Origin: Moniliophthora roreri | Lineage: Eukaryota > Basidiomycota > Agaricomycetes > Agaricales > Marasmiaceae | Assembly: GCA_001466705.2 (NCBI GenBank) | Contig: LATX02000229.1 | Span: forward strand, 124,001-188,000 | Reading direction: 5' to 3' | Length of the DNA stretch: 64,000 nt | In this document: positions 33,269 through 45,083 of the stretch, piece by piece | How the letters are laid out: every line of letters begins with the position of its first letter | Position numbering within the stretch: the stretch's first letter is position 1 | The notes under the pieces: model-generated | What the model was told of the DNA's origin: nothing | What the model saw: the letters and a program-made list of their open reading frames with translations, nothing else | Databases searched by the model: none | Position numbers and translations under genes: made by a program

Positions 33269-36200
33269 AAAATGTCATATTCCAAGAGTAGAGAATTTCT
33301 TGCGAAACGCGCCTGTCCACTCCGTTGTGAGCTCGTCAAGGTGAACATCACACGTGGCTCTATGACTCCCCCCACCCCACCTCTCTCCCTTGAACTCGCA
33401 TATTCTGACCTAATGATCCTGCTAGTGGCGCTGCTTCTAGTTCAATCAACTGCCGTCCCGAACAACCACCTTACCTTGGGACCTAAGTATAGGACGATCA
33501 ACATATTCCGAGGAAAGCGTTCTCCGAAGTCTTTCTCGAGCATTGAAGCCCCTGTCTGCCCAGAGGTTCCCGAAGAAACCCATACTCACTTCAATTGCGC
33601 GCCTCGACGATCAGCGCGGGAACATCGCTTTCCCTATATTGAATGTACCGTCGGCAAACCCTACTAAACCTGTTGGACATCTTCCCTTGTCTGGTAAATC
33701 CATTGTGTCCTCAGGCGGTCTCTTTTTTTGCTTTGTCCTTCTTAGTGCATCGAATTGACCATCAGGACCGCTCACACCAATAATGTTACGTTATCGCGAA
33801 TCATGATCATCACCCAACTGTTGCTTGTTTCTCGTCGATGAGCCCCAGTCGCTATCGAGCCTTCACCTCGGGACCGTTTCGGACCCTATAGCTGTAGAAA
33901 GATAGCGATAGTCGATGATCTCTTTAGTGCTTCCAACAATGGGGCTCTGAGAGTGACTACGACAAGATCATTGTCGAGGAGGCTATACTCGGTCGCCATC
34001 TCTCGCACATTGGGGTGAACGCGTACAGCTTGTTATTGGGCAGTAAACAGTCCTCTAGAGCAAGGAATCGCAAATGTTCTCACTGCGCGATTCGAGCGGT
34101 ATTCCGTCATTGCGGCATTCTCCGAGTTATGGTTACGCCCGGCTGAAATATTTAAAACTTTGATTATTGTCTATTCATCATCATAGCTCAACATGTCCGC
34201 GGTATCATAAAAAGATGGCATTCCATCTAATTATTACTCTACTGTATGTATACGGTTTTGGCTGGGAAAACAATCTATATGACGTTGGGAATCTTGAACA
34301 CCATCAACCCTACGTTGACCCTTTTACATTTCATACATGAAGAGCGTCTAGGCGCGCCCTCCCGATGTCCCGACTGACGTGCCTTAACAATTTTTACTAC
34401 CACATTCAGTCATTCCATGTTTAGATCTGACCTTGGAATCTCTAAAGATCTCCCTGATATATATATCTTGTCACTATGAAAACATGCGAGATCCATTTTC
34501 TTTGTTTACTCAGTTCACAATATAACCAAGAGTACCCCATGAGGATTCGGTTTCGACGGGCTTTGAACTGAAACTTGGATATGTCAATAGTGGGAAAGAC
34601 GGAAATCCCAATACTTCTATTCCTTTCCATACGCTGGTGTAAGTATGTGAGTGCAGAGGAAGGTAAATCCTAATATCTTGAAGATCCGACTATCAGGAAT
34701 TGCTAGGTCAGGAACTTTGCAGGAACTCAAAAGCATGGTGACGCTAGGAAAACACAAATCCCGCTGCCAAACACGACTGGGCGCCAGAGTACTCAACATC
34801 CTGGGATAACATACGTATCTATCCATCCCTACATACGCCGCTTGGTGCCCGTTGATATCAAGTAATGGAACAAAGCCTTGGGAGTCAAGCGAGCGCCTGA
34901 CTGTATCCAAGGTTTCAAGTATGGCCGACGTGAAGAATTCGAGGACAGCTATCCATCCCTCGACGTTATTGAACCGAATAATCACCATAGATTCACCTTG
35001 CACACTCTATCATAGGACTCGAAGCTCCTTTCTTAACGCGAGACGCATCATTCAACTATCAACCCACGGGCGGTATATCCACTACTGTGAAGATCGCGAA
35101 GGTCGGCCGCCCGAAGCCTAGATTCTTTTCCGAATCTCGTTGTCGTTGTCGTCCCGCCAGCGCCAAAACTCCAAGGAGCAGTATCTCGAATCTTCGCTGC
35201 TCCGGGTCCGAAGGAGTGAATATCATGAATCATGACGTACGTTACTCTTTTGTTTTGTTGTTTTTGTTTAGGGAAAAACAAGATTCGGGGATCTTCATTT
35301 GTTCTATAACGTGGGTGGGTGAGCTCATCATTTTGTAGAATGGAAAATTGATGTCTAGTAGACTACGCCCTTGTTTTTCGGCCTCATAGGCTCGCAAGCC
35401 GACGGGTCATTACGACACAGCGACGAACAGCGGGAGATCACATAAGGACTGCGGTATGTCTCTGAATGTGAAGGTTTGCTGGGTAAATGATGAACCTTTT
35501 TGCAGGGATGGTGTCGGGATGTGAACATCTCAATGTCCCATGGACTTACCTGGAACAAAACCGATATGAGGTCTGTAGCCTGCCCTCCATTGAGGACAGT
35601 GAAACGATAGCGCAGTGGAGTACAGTGGAAGAATGGATTTACCTCCCGTCCACTTTTCTTCCTACTGCATGGACGGGTACAGTCTGAGATTATGGCTACC
35701 CTCCATTTGCCGAGGTACGTGATTCATTATCGCCAATAGGAAGTGACTGTGATGGAGACAACATGAGATAAGGATTTATATGAATAGATCTTCCCAGTCA
35801 TAGAAGCCACCGACTTTAATCCAAATTTTGAGCTAAGATACAAAAGAAAGCTCCTCAGCTTGTAAGTAGTGGATTGGGGTACGCCAACAAACGCCAATGA
35901 CGCAAGTAGTAAGAAAGAAAGATGGGTTGCGCCTTGCCGCTGCTCGTCCGCTTGGCGGTGTACGTATTCAGTAAAAACTATTCCCGGCGGCGAGGCAATA
36001 CATTTCACCTGCTATGCTTTGAGTATAGTTTGACTCAGTTAGACCAGTTTGGGTGCGAGTGGTAAACGACAAGTTTCTCTTACTTCTTGAGATACTGGCA
36101 CTGCACCACCGTTAAAGGTGCCATTCTCGGTATCCATGGAGTTGAAATGGCCATCCTCGCACTCGGACAACCCGGGAATGTTGACGAGTTGTTGTTGAGC

Positions 36201-36860
36201 CAAGGCAGGAGTTTTCACCTGTGTTTCAAAATTGCAACATCGGTTGCATGAGTTTGAACATTCCGAGAGGAGTGCTCATCTTCAACGTCAGAAACGACTT
36301 GATGAAGCTGATGCAATGATCAAAGATTCAAGGCGCCAGCTCGCAAATGCGATGCTTGCAAAGGAACAAGTCAACAAGGCCAAACAACCATCCCTTCCCA
36401 CTTCCATCTTGCCGACGTATGATTCAACTCGGAAACATGAACAAAATCTGGGCAGCCAGGGAAAAACATGTCCCTTTGGAGACCGGTTGAGTTCATATTC
36501 TTCGGCAAAATTGCCCAAAGGACCTATGGCTCTTGCTGTCCCGTTCTTTTCGTCAAATCGCGCGGGGATTGGCACAGTCGGCCACCGCTGGGGGAAAAGT
36601 GTTCATTGGTTCTTTATTGACTCTTCATTGAGTCTTCATTACTTGCATTGCTTTCCCGGGATGGTAACAAATCAAAACTCAAAGGCCGTTCTCTCCAGCT
36701 GTCATATCGATGTTTTCGGATCTGGCTGTGCGTAATCTTTCCTCGCGTGGTATTAGAGGAGATCTAATGTGCCTGATGTAATAGACGTTATGGCGAGGGT
36801 ATCTTGAAACTTTGACGCGTAACCGACCATTCCCATTGAATAACAAGATGCGAACCCCGA
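33269..36860. other. Long gene-poor interval
   Basis: About 3.6 kb without a supported gene. A plus-strand frame at about 36232-36735 contains a coiled-coil-like stretch (RLDEADAMIKDSRRQLANA) but starts without ATG and ends in low-quality sequence; it may be a gene fragment. No repeats or transposon ends were recognised here. Confidence 0.35.
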
Positions 36861-36865
36861 TCGCG

Positions 36866-36874
36866 CTCTCTGGT
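36866..36874 (+). promoter_or_regulatory. TATA box of the sesquiterpene synthase
   Basis: GTATATAAATGG about 110 bp before ATG 36984, followed by a pyrimidine-rich stretch (CTTTCTTCCTTCTTCTTTTC) typical of strongly transcribed fungal promoters. Confidence 0.5.
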
Positions 36875-36983
36875 ATATAAATGGTGCGTCAGTCTACTGC
36901 AGTCCCTCATCCCCTACACCTTTCTTCCTTCTTCTTTTCTTGGTTTCCCTTTCCCGCCTTTTGGTATCATCCCTATTGTAGCT

Positions 36984-38241
36984 ATGTCTTCTTCAGCATC
37001 TCTAAAGACAACCCCTCCTACCAAATTCCTTCTTCCTGACTTGGTCTCGCACTGCGATTTTGACCTTCACGTCAGCCGCCACCGAAAGCAGATCACCACA
37101 GAGACAAAACAGTGGCTTTTCAAGGGCGACAACATTGTGGGGAAAAAGCGGGATCAGTATAATGGCCTTAAATGTGGACTGCTGTCTGGTGCGTGTTATT
37201 TGAACTCAAGTTGTACAGCACCCTAAATCATTTCTTACAGCGATGTGCTACCCCAATGCTGGCTGTCCTCAACTCCGGGTGTGCAATGATTTCTTGACCT
37301 ATCTGTTCCACCTCGACAATCTTTCGGACGATATGGACAACCGCGGCACAACCACCACAGCAGATGTTGTGATGGACGCGTTGTATCATCCGGGTCACTA
37401 TACATCTCCGAGGGTCGGAAAGATGACTCGAGAGTGAGTCTTCCTTGATGTATCATCCCGCTTCTTTGGGAAGCTGATATAACTCTATTACAGCTACTGG
37501 CAACGCCTCATCAAGACGGCCTCTCCCGGTACACAACAACGCTTTATTGAGACCTTCGACTTCTTCTTCCAAAGCGTTACCGAACAGGCACTTGATCGCG
37601 CAGCTGGTGTGATTCCTGATCTCGAATCTTACATTGCACTCCGACGAGACACGTCAGGTATGTGTGTTTTGACTATCTAATACACGTGTTTGCCGCTCAC
37701 ACACCTTGCTTCCTCAGGATGCAAGACGTCGTTCGTTCTCATTGAATACGCCTGCAATCTTGACATCCCTGATGAGGTGATGGACCATGACCTGATTCGT
37801 AGCTTGGGGGAGGCTGCTAACGATTTAGTGACATGGTCGAACGTATGTGTTCTTTTCGCTTGAAATGGTTCAAATGTCAGAGTCTAACGCATCGCCTTTG
37901 TGATTTAGGACATCTTCTCTTACAATGTCGAACAGTCAAAGGGTGACACACACAACATGATTCCTGTCGTCATGAACGAGTTCGGGTATGACCTCCAGAC
38001 CGCCGTCGACTTTGTCGGCAATCTCTGCAAGCAGTCTATTGACCGCTTCATTGCCGATCGAGCTCAGCTTCCATCATGGGGACCTGAGATTGATCGTCAA
38101 GTTGCCCTCTACGTTGATGGTCTCGCTGATTGGATTGTTGGTTCCCTTCACTGGTCATTCGAGTCCGAGAGATACTTCGGCAAGACTGGCCGTGAAGTAA
38201 AAAAGACAAGAGTCATCAACCTCCTGCCTCGTCGCGAGTAA
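36984..38241 (+). CDS. Sesquiterpene synthase (class I terpene cyclase)
   Basis: Cyclises farnesyl diphosphate to a sesquiterpene hydrocarbon in the cytosol. Five exons (36984-37188, 37241-37433, 37494-37657, 37718-37842, 37909-38241) give 339 residues, the normal length. The first metal site is D94-N-L-S-D98 followed by D99, in the HLDNLSDDMD context; the second is the NSE triad N229, S233, E237 (NDIFSYNVE), split by an intron after Asn229. An Arg-Tyr pair (R317-Y318) near the C-terminus caps the diphosphate. All catalytic motifs are intact. The product cannot be predicted here. P450s, an MFS transporter and an SDR lie within 17 kb on either side, which suggests, but does not prove, a tailoring pathway. 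Confidence 0.9.
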
Positions 38242-41214
38242 TTTGATGAACGTATGTGTTCTTTCTCATTCTGACGCCTTCGAGGACCCATACTAACGTT
38301 CCTTCAGGTCGTTCACAGCGTTCACTCTCAATTAATCGTATGCTATGCGTCTCTTAAACACCTACACTACCATGATGCTACCCTTGCTCATTATCTGGCC
38401 ACTGTATCCTTCACCCAAAATTCGCCCTTCGCCGTCGTGCACCATGTATTACCACCGCCTCACCGATTTGCTGTATCATAACCGTTCGCGCCCCCTTGAA
38501 TTCCTTTTGACATCTTTTCGTTCTATTTCGCTACACATTATTATCTCCATTACTATCCCCATTCTAAACCCTCCCCTCGTTTGAACATTTTCGTTCTTCC
38601 CTCTATCATAGACTCTTTGGCTTCCCATTCTACTATCTTATATTCACCTTCGACTTTTCGGAGTTATTTGTTATTCTTTTGCTCTTCTTTCGTCGTCCGG
38701 CTACTTATCATTATCTTTTATTACGCATAGAGCTGGTTTATTCTGCGTACATACTTTCACTCCTTTAACCTTTCCTTGGCCTAACCATGCCTTGCTCCTA
38801 TCGTATACATGCATCCTTAACCGGAATATAAAAAATGAAGATTTAATGCTTCACGTCGCGAGTGTCTGTATCCTGGCCTTCCATCTTCCTCCTGTGAGTC
38901 ACTACGGCTTGCTTCTAGTTTCACCGTAATTCTGCCGTCTATCGAACAGCTATCGACATCCCGCCCATAATAATCATATCCCTGAGGCGGTTTCTATGAA
39001 CGCTGACACCTTTGCGTCGGTTGTTTTTACGACAACAATGTGTAATCTCGCTCGCACATTGTGAGGCTCCATGAGAACATTTAGACAAAAATGGCACGGA
39101 TGCTCTTCAAAAGATCCGTATGTTATTATTGACGGCCTGATGAGGGAGCTGAGGACTGCAGTACGTAGAGAGGTTGGCAGATGCTATGATACCCAGAATT
39201 TTCCGGTCTCCGGGCGTAAGACAATAATAATGAATCAAAACGCAAAGATGTCAAACCCGTCATTTCTGCTATTTCGAATATGGTGTGTTGAAATTAGATG
39301 CAGATACCCGTATCGCCGCTAGGGGGCCTAGGGACCAGATACGAGTTTTGGGAGACTCGTATAGGCAGTGATACTTTTGATGTCCTGATATGTAGATGTC
39401 ATCAGTCGGCGGCGGGACCGCGAATCTGAACACAATTATACGGACATCAGTGACTTCGTCCTCCGCGGCGAGTGACCTAGGAACCCTTTGATGTTTTGAT
39501 ACGGTGATATGATAGACTATGTATAGCTAGAAGCGGTGTTCTCTGGTGGTGAAGTGGTTGCCCTGATTTGCAACAGTCAACAGTGCCTGCCGCTACAAAC
39601 ACGGTGATCTTGGACGGGTTCCTGCTTGTCTACCAGCTGCGCTCAGATCCGCCCTAGAATCTCAGGGCATCAAAAGAGAGCATGGGAATGCACCGCGGGA
39701 CCTTTAGGTGCAGATGTTTACTCAATGGTGCGGGAGGAAGAATGGAGGGAAGGAATTTACTCCCCGTGGCTGTCAGAGTTTTGCGATTGGAACGCCTCCC
39801 CGGGGATTGGAAGACTTGGCGACCTCGTGTAGTACACGATGTACTATCATTCAAACGAGATGACCCAATACTAAAATGCCTTAATTGTGCACATTGAAAT
39901 TCGTTAGTCGCCCCTAAGTATCAGACAACCTCAGATGAAGTCAGTCCGAAATCAAGAGGCGATGTTACGGTATGGATATGAAGATAGGACAAGACAAGAT
40001 CGTGCTTGATTTCTCATTATTAGTGACAAGCAATATGGCGCGTTCTCGGAGAGATCCGCGAGCATTGAACAGCGAAGGTGGTACACAGAGCAGTTGGCCT
40101 GTCAGGTTGTCAGACGGGATCAGCAGCACAGGGGCTGGCGTACCTCTAGATCTAAGCTTCTTGTAGGCAATTGTAAAAAGGCTGGCTCCACTGATCCATG
40201 CCGGAGTCCAAACCATTCAGCTGTCTCGATGGGCAGACTCGCGTAAATATGAGAGATGACTCGTACGTATTTGTGAGGCATCCGATATTCTATGGCGGAG
40301 ATGGATGAGCGAAAGGCAGCCCCACTTGGATGAATACATTTTGGCCATCGAGAATCGTACCCTTAGCTGCAAAAAAAAAGGGGGGGGGGGGGGGGGGGGG
40401 GAAATAAAGAAAAAAATTTAGCCAGTGACACGGGAATCGACATTGACCGAAGACTGGAGTACTGGAAGTGTCTTTGCGGGCACCCTCGGTGTGCTTCCCA
40501 GGTCTTCAGAATCGGTGAGTGTGGTGAGCGCTGGGCGTGAGAGTCGCTACAGATGGGTGCTGTATAGGTAGTCATTGACGCCGGTTTGCGGGAATCGAAG
40601 GAGTAAACAAGTATATCGAGATCAGCTGGATAAAACTTGAAGCTTGAAGTACTTCAGACCATACGGTCCGGGGAAACTGGTCATCGCGGTCGGAGGCTGT
40701 GGATGAAAGCAAGCGCCGGGGCTTCTGCGCAGCTCTCGCGCCATCCTTTCTTTGCCGTGACCACTGACCCTATCGGATGTTTTTGCGAATGACTCGATGA
40801 CCGTCGACCGTCGACCATCGACCCATCTCTCGGAAACACGACCTCGAGGATAAGCAAGGAGTCGACATGGGAAGCGGGTGATAGTAAGCCAATTTTCTGG
40901 AACTCAGCTTTGTCAGCTTTGTCCTTGGGCTACAGGCAGATACGCCAGTTACATCCTGTTGGACCTCAGCATTCCCCGTAGTCTCGAGACACTTCCCGTA
41001 AATCTCAGCGCTTCCTACCTCACTATCATTGCTCAGCAATTCTTCTTATCGATTCAAATGCGGTCCTTCGAGAAGACCCATGACTCAGTGACTCAGGCCG
41101 CTAGCTACGCGGAGTACAGAACCTTCATACCCTACACCCTACCGTCCGAGAACATATAAGTATGAAGTACCACGATAGGACAAAGACTTATCGACTACTC
41201 CTCCACCGATCGCC
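38242..41214. other. Gene-poor interval with poly-G tract
   Basis: About 3 kb with only short open frames. 38.3-38.9 kb is pyrimidine-rich 3' flank. The G22 tract is listed separately. The stretch from about 40.7 kb to 41.2 kb is the upstream part of a tandem duplication, repeated at about 42.7-43.1 kb. Confidence 0.45.
40380..40401 (+). repeat. G22 homopolymer next to A9
   Basis: Nine A followed by 22 consecutive G, then AAATAAAGAAAAAAA. A run of this length can fold as a G-quadruplex and is also prone to sequencing and assembly error. Confidence 0.85.
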
Positions 41215-42275
41215 ATGGCCAAAGACGACTCCGCCCGTGACCAGCTAACAAAGCGAGAATTGGTGCAAATGACGCTGTCAGAGTCATCAAATCCACTCAC
41301 TGGTCCAGCAAAGTTACCAGCTGACCTGGGCCCTGAAGAGCGTGCACGGAGACGGTTTGCTGTTGAGGGGAACGCAATAGGTATGCTCCTAGGATCACCC
41401 TGATTTGATATCTGATTTTTCTCTGCTCAGTGACTGGCGGTTCAGGCGGTATAGGTCTCGTAGTCATTCGGGCTCTACTTGAGCACGGTGCATCTGGAAT
41501 CGCGATCTTTGATGTCCCAGGTTCTCTTGCAACCAGTCAAGAAGCGATTAACGCATTGCGCACCGACTTCCCAAATGCCAGGATCATTACAGTCGAGGTT
41601 GATGTGAGGGACGAGGCGAGGGTCGAATCTGCTGTACAAGAGGCCGTCACCGGGCTGGGCAGTGTCAATATGCTGTTATGCCTAGCGGGGGTGGTTCAAG
41701 TCGGACATGCCCACGAAATGGCAGCCTCGGAATGGCGTAGGGTGCTAGATGTAAACACTACAGGAAGCTGGTTCTGTGCTCAAGCTGCTGCCAAGTACGC
41801 CCTTCGCCTTTCGTTTAAACTCTTCGAGACTGATCGCTCATCAAGGCAAATGATTGCTCAGAACACAGGCGGTAGCATCGTTTTCACTGCTTCCATCTCT
41901 GCTCATCACGCCAACTTCCCTCAACCACAAGTCGCGTACAACACATCAAAAGGTGCTATCCTCCAATTGACTCGCTCATTGGCTGCAGAATGGGCTCGCT
42001 TTGGAATTCGTGTCAATAGTATCAGTCCAGGGTATATGGACACCATTCTGAATCACGGAGAAGGTTTGGAAGCGTGCAGAAGAATATGGACGAGTAGAAA
42101 TCCTATGGGAAGAATGGGAGATCCTGAAGAACTAGCTGGTGCTGTTGTTCTGTTGTGCAGTCCTATCGCTGGGAAATATATCAACGGTGCTGATTTCGTG
42201 ATCGATGGTGCGTCGCCTAGGAGACTATTCGTAATCTACACTGATTTGATTCCAGGTGGGGGCTCTGTATTCTGA
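41215..42275 (+). CDS. Short-chain dehydrogenase/reductase
   Basis: NAD(P)-dependent oxidoreductase, similar in layout to D-arabinitol/sorbose-type polyol SDRs. Four exons (41215-41380, 41431-41794, 41846-42207, 42256-42275) give 303 residues. The cofactor motif T57-G-G-S-G-G-I-G64 is formed right after the first intron; CLAGVV replaces the usual NNAG; catalytic Ser195, Tyr208 and Lys212 (AYNTSKGA) are present, followed by GIRVNSISPGYMDT and the C-terminal NGADFVIDGG. About 55 residues precede the cofactor motif, as in fungal sorbose reductases. No signal peptide. A decayed copy follows in tandem. Substrate could be a sugar alcohol or a terpenoid alcohol; neither is shown. Confidence 0.88.
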
Positions 42276-42585
42276 CTTTTAGTCATACTTTCCTACAAAA
42301 TCTTCGCATGTACGATTTGTCTCGAATAGATAGCCGTTTTGAGCTTTCGAAGCTAAAGTATCCATCATCGATGATCTAACAAGAGGTACCTTCGTGACTC
42401 GCCCCTATTAGAGACCGTTCCTATATAATCCGCGATATGGGATACTATTGGCCCTAAAGATCATGCTGCCTATTCGCACCTTCAAGAATGTCTATACCGA
42501 TCTCAAAATAACCAAAGCGCCTCGCGCTAGACCAGTTGCTGTCATCGAGGTCGTGGATGGGAAAGTAAGCGCCGGGACCTTCGCG

Positions 42586-42634
42586 TAGGGGTGCCAACGG
42601 CTCGGCTCGCGAGCCGGCTCCAGCGAGCCGAGCC
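42586..42634. mobile_element. hAT-like transposon end with hairpin
   Basis: TAGGGGTGCCAACGGCTCGG resembles the terminal inverted repeats of hAT elements. It runs into a perfect hairpin with 12-bp arms, GGCTCGGCTCGC at 42599-42610 and its complement at 42623-42634. It lies in the second duplication unit only; the matching place near 40.7 kb in the first unit lacks it, so it may be an insertion or a solo end. Confidence 0.35.
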
Positions 42635-43114
42635 ATATGGAACCAGATAGTCAATCAGGCGGGCGCCAAGCGCTGCGCGTGAGAGTCACGGCCGAGCGAC
42701 TCGCATTAGACCAGTCGCCTTCATTGAGGATGACTTGCGCATAATTATGCAATGACCGTCTCTCATTGAGCTCGAGAATAAGCAAGTGCTGACACGGACT
42801 TCTAGCAGGTGATAGTAAGTAAACCGACCTTCTGGGGTCCAGTGTGCGCTAACATGGGGCTACGGATACACCAGTTACATCTTGTTCGAGTCCGACTTTA
42901 AGCTTCGATACTTCCTGTAAATCAGCCTCCCACCTCACTATCGTCACTCAGCAATTCTATTTATTGATTCAAATGCGGTCCATCGAGGAGACCCATGGCT
43001 TAGATTGCTAGCTACGCGGAGTACAGAACCTTCATACCCCAATACACCCTATCTTCCGAGAACATATAACTATGGAGTACCACCAAAGACCTGTCGACCA
43101 CCTCACCGATTGCC

Positions 43115-43915
43115 ATGACCAGGGACGACTCTGCACGTGACCGAAAATTGGTGCAAATGACGCTGTCAGAGTCATCAAATCCACAACTCACTGGTTCAGC
43201 AAGGTTACCAATTAATCTGAGGCCTGAAGAACGTGTATAGAGACCGTTTGCACTTGAAGGGAATGCGATAGGTATGTTTTGCTCTTGATCCGATATCTGA
43301 TTCTTCTCTGTCCAGTGACCGGCGGTTCTCCTGAACCACTAGTCACTGGGCTAGGCAGCGTCGATATGCTGTCGTGCCTGGCAGGCGTGGTACAAGTCGG
43401 ACATGCCCATGAAATGGCGGCTTCGGAATGGTGTAGGGTGCTAGATGTAAACACCACAGGAAGCTGGTTCTGTGCTCAATCCGTTGTGAAGTACGTTCAT
43501 CGTTTGCTTGTCTTTTTAGATTCTTTGAGGCTGACCACCCGTCAAGGCAGATTACTCAAAACAAAGGTGGTAGCATCGTCTTCACTGCCTCCGTTTCCGC
43601 CTATCACGTCAACTTCCTTCGATCGCAAGTTGCATACAATATATCCAAAGGCGCTCTTCTTCAGTTGACTCGTTTTGGAATACGTGTCAATAGTATCAGT
43701 CCTGGATATATGGATACTATTGTAGATCACGGAGAAGGTTTAGAAGCGTACAGGAAGATATGGACGAGTAGAAATCCCATGGGAAGGATGAAGATCCTGA
43801 AGAACTAACTGGTGCTGTTGTTCTGCTGTGCAGTCCTGTCGTTGGGAAATACTTGACGGTGCGTCGCCTGGGAGATTATTTGTAGCTTGCACTGATTCGC
43901 TTTCAGGTGGACTCT
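43115..43915 (+). pseudogene. SDR pseudogene, tandem copy
   Basis: Second copy of the SDR at 41215. Exon 1 starts with ATG but has TAG where the first copy has an Arg codon (43237-43239 region). About 190 bp of exon 2 are gone, removing the cofactor-binding half and joining TGGS directly to TGLGSVDML. The segment encoding RSLAAEWA is also deleted, and a frame slip after NPMGR ruins the 3' end. Flanks on both sides match those of the first copy (about 1.9-kb repeat unit), so this is a segmental tandem duplicate. Confidence 0.85.
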
Positions 43916-44583
43916 GTATTATGACTTTCAGTCACACTTTTCTACAAAATCTTCGCACGTACGACTTGTCTCGAATAGATAGCCGCTTTGAGCTTTCAAC
44001 TCTAAAATGCATCATCGACAATCTAATAAGAGGTACCCGCGTGACCCACCTATTACGGAGGTTCTATATAATCCGCGATATGGGATACTGTTGGCCTCCC
44101 AAAGACCATGCTGCCTACTCGCACCGTCAAGAATGTCTATAATAATGCCCCAAGAATCCCAAAACCGCCACCAGACCGACTCGGACCAGTCGTTGTACGA
44201 GCCTTACTACTTCAATGACGACGGTACTCTAACTCGGAACTGCTTCGTAGCTCATCGCTCTAAGCACAGCGGTTGGAGTGGGGATATTTACTTACTTTGC
44301 GGGTCGGTGGGATCAGGCGAATAACAAACGGCAAGGTGTGTAAGCTTTGTTGACCTCACCTTGGACACTGCCAAGTGTCGTGTTTCGCAGCACGTAGGGG
44401 CGCAAGATAACAAGGCCCGCAGTCAGCTGCCTTGGAGATGGACGGTCATGAGATGTATCATAAGATAAGACAGAGCTGTTCTCAAAGGGCGTCGTATGAA
44501 TGGAGTGTATGACGTCGACCATTACCATAGCCCGTCTCAAGCTCGTTTATATACAATATGCCTTGTATGAGATACTAAAAATC

Positions 44584-44897
44584 ATGTTACCCACTCGCGT
44601 CTACAGACAAACTAAATCCACTGTTGGCCCAGAAGGCACTCCCAAAGTACCAGGAGTCAAGCCAACAAATCCCTCAGCGATGGTACGTGTGCCCGAGCTG
44701 GTCTAGTCCTGTGATACAGGGGCCTAACATCCACTCAGGTATTCGGTGTGGGCGCTGCCGTCGGCCTGGCGGTGTTATCTTACTACGCAGGTTGGTGGGA
44801 GATGAAGAACGATAGGCAGCAAGGTACGTATGTCCCCGGTAACCTCTGCTGACGATTTCTGATGGCGTTTGCAGCTCCAACGAAGGCAAAACAGTGA
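44584..44897 (+). CDS. Small single-pass membrane protein, 68 residues
   Basis: Three exons (44584-44682, 44739-44823, 44875-44897) with consistent phases. A basic, Pro-rich N-terminus (MLPTRVYRQTKSTVGPEGTP) is followed by one helix (VFGVGAAVGLAVLSYYAGWW) and a charged end (EMKNDRQQAPTKAKQ). Size, basic start and a single Gly/Ala helix are typical of small mitochondrial inner-membrane proteins, but no family is recognised. It is convergent with PWP2, 186 bp apart. Confidence 0.6.
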
Positions 44898-45083
44898 GAA
44901 CAGCAGGGAAAGAAAGAAAGTTGTATAACAAAACAGACATAATATAACAAACTAGACAACTGTATCAATATCCATTTGCCGTTTCAGTTTCCCTTGGTCG
45001 ATGATATAAGAGAGGGTGGAGATATTTTCGTCACATCTATCAGAATACGTTAGTCGAGCGAATGAGAAGTTTACTCCAACAAC

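Noticed and set aside
36232..36735. 167-codon plus-strand frame with a coiled-coil-like start
   Set aside because: Begins with TTG, not ATG, and the second half looks noncoding; no upstream exon could be joined.
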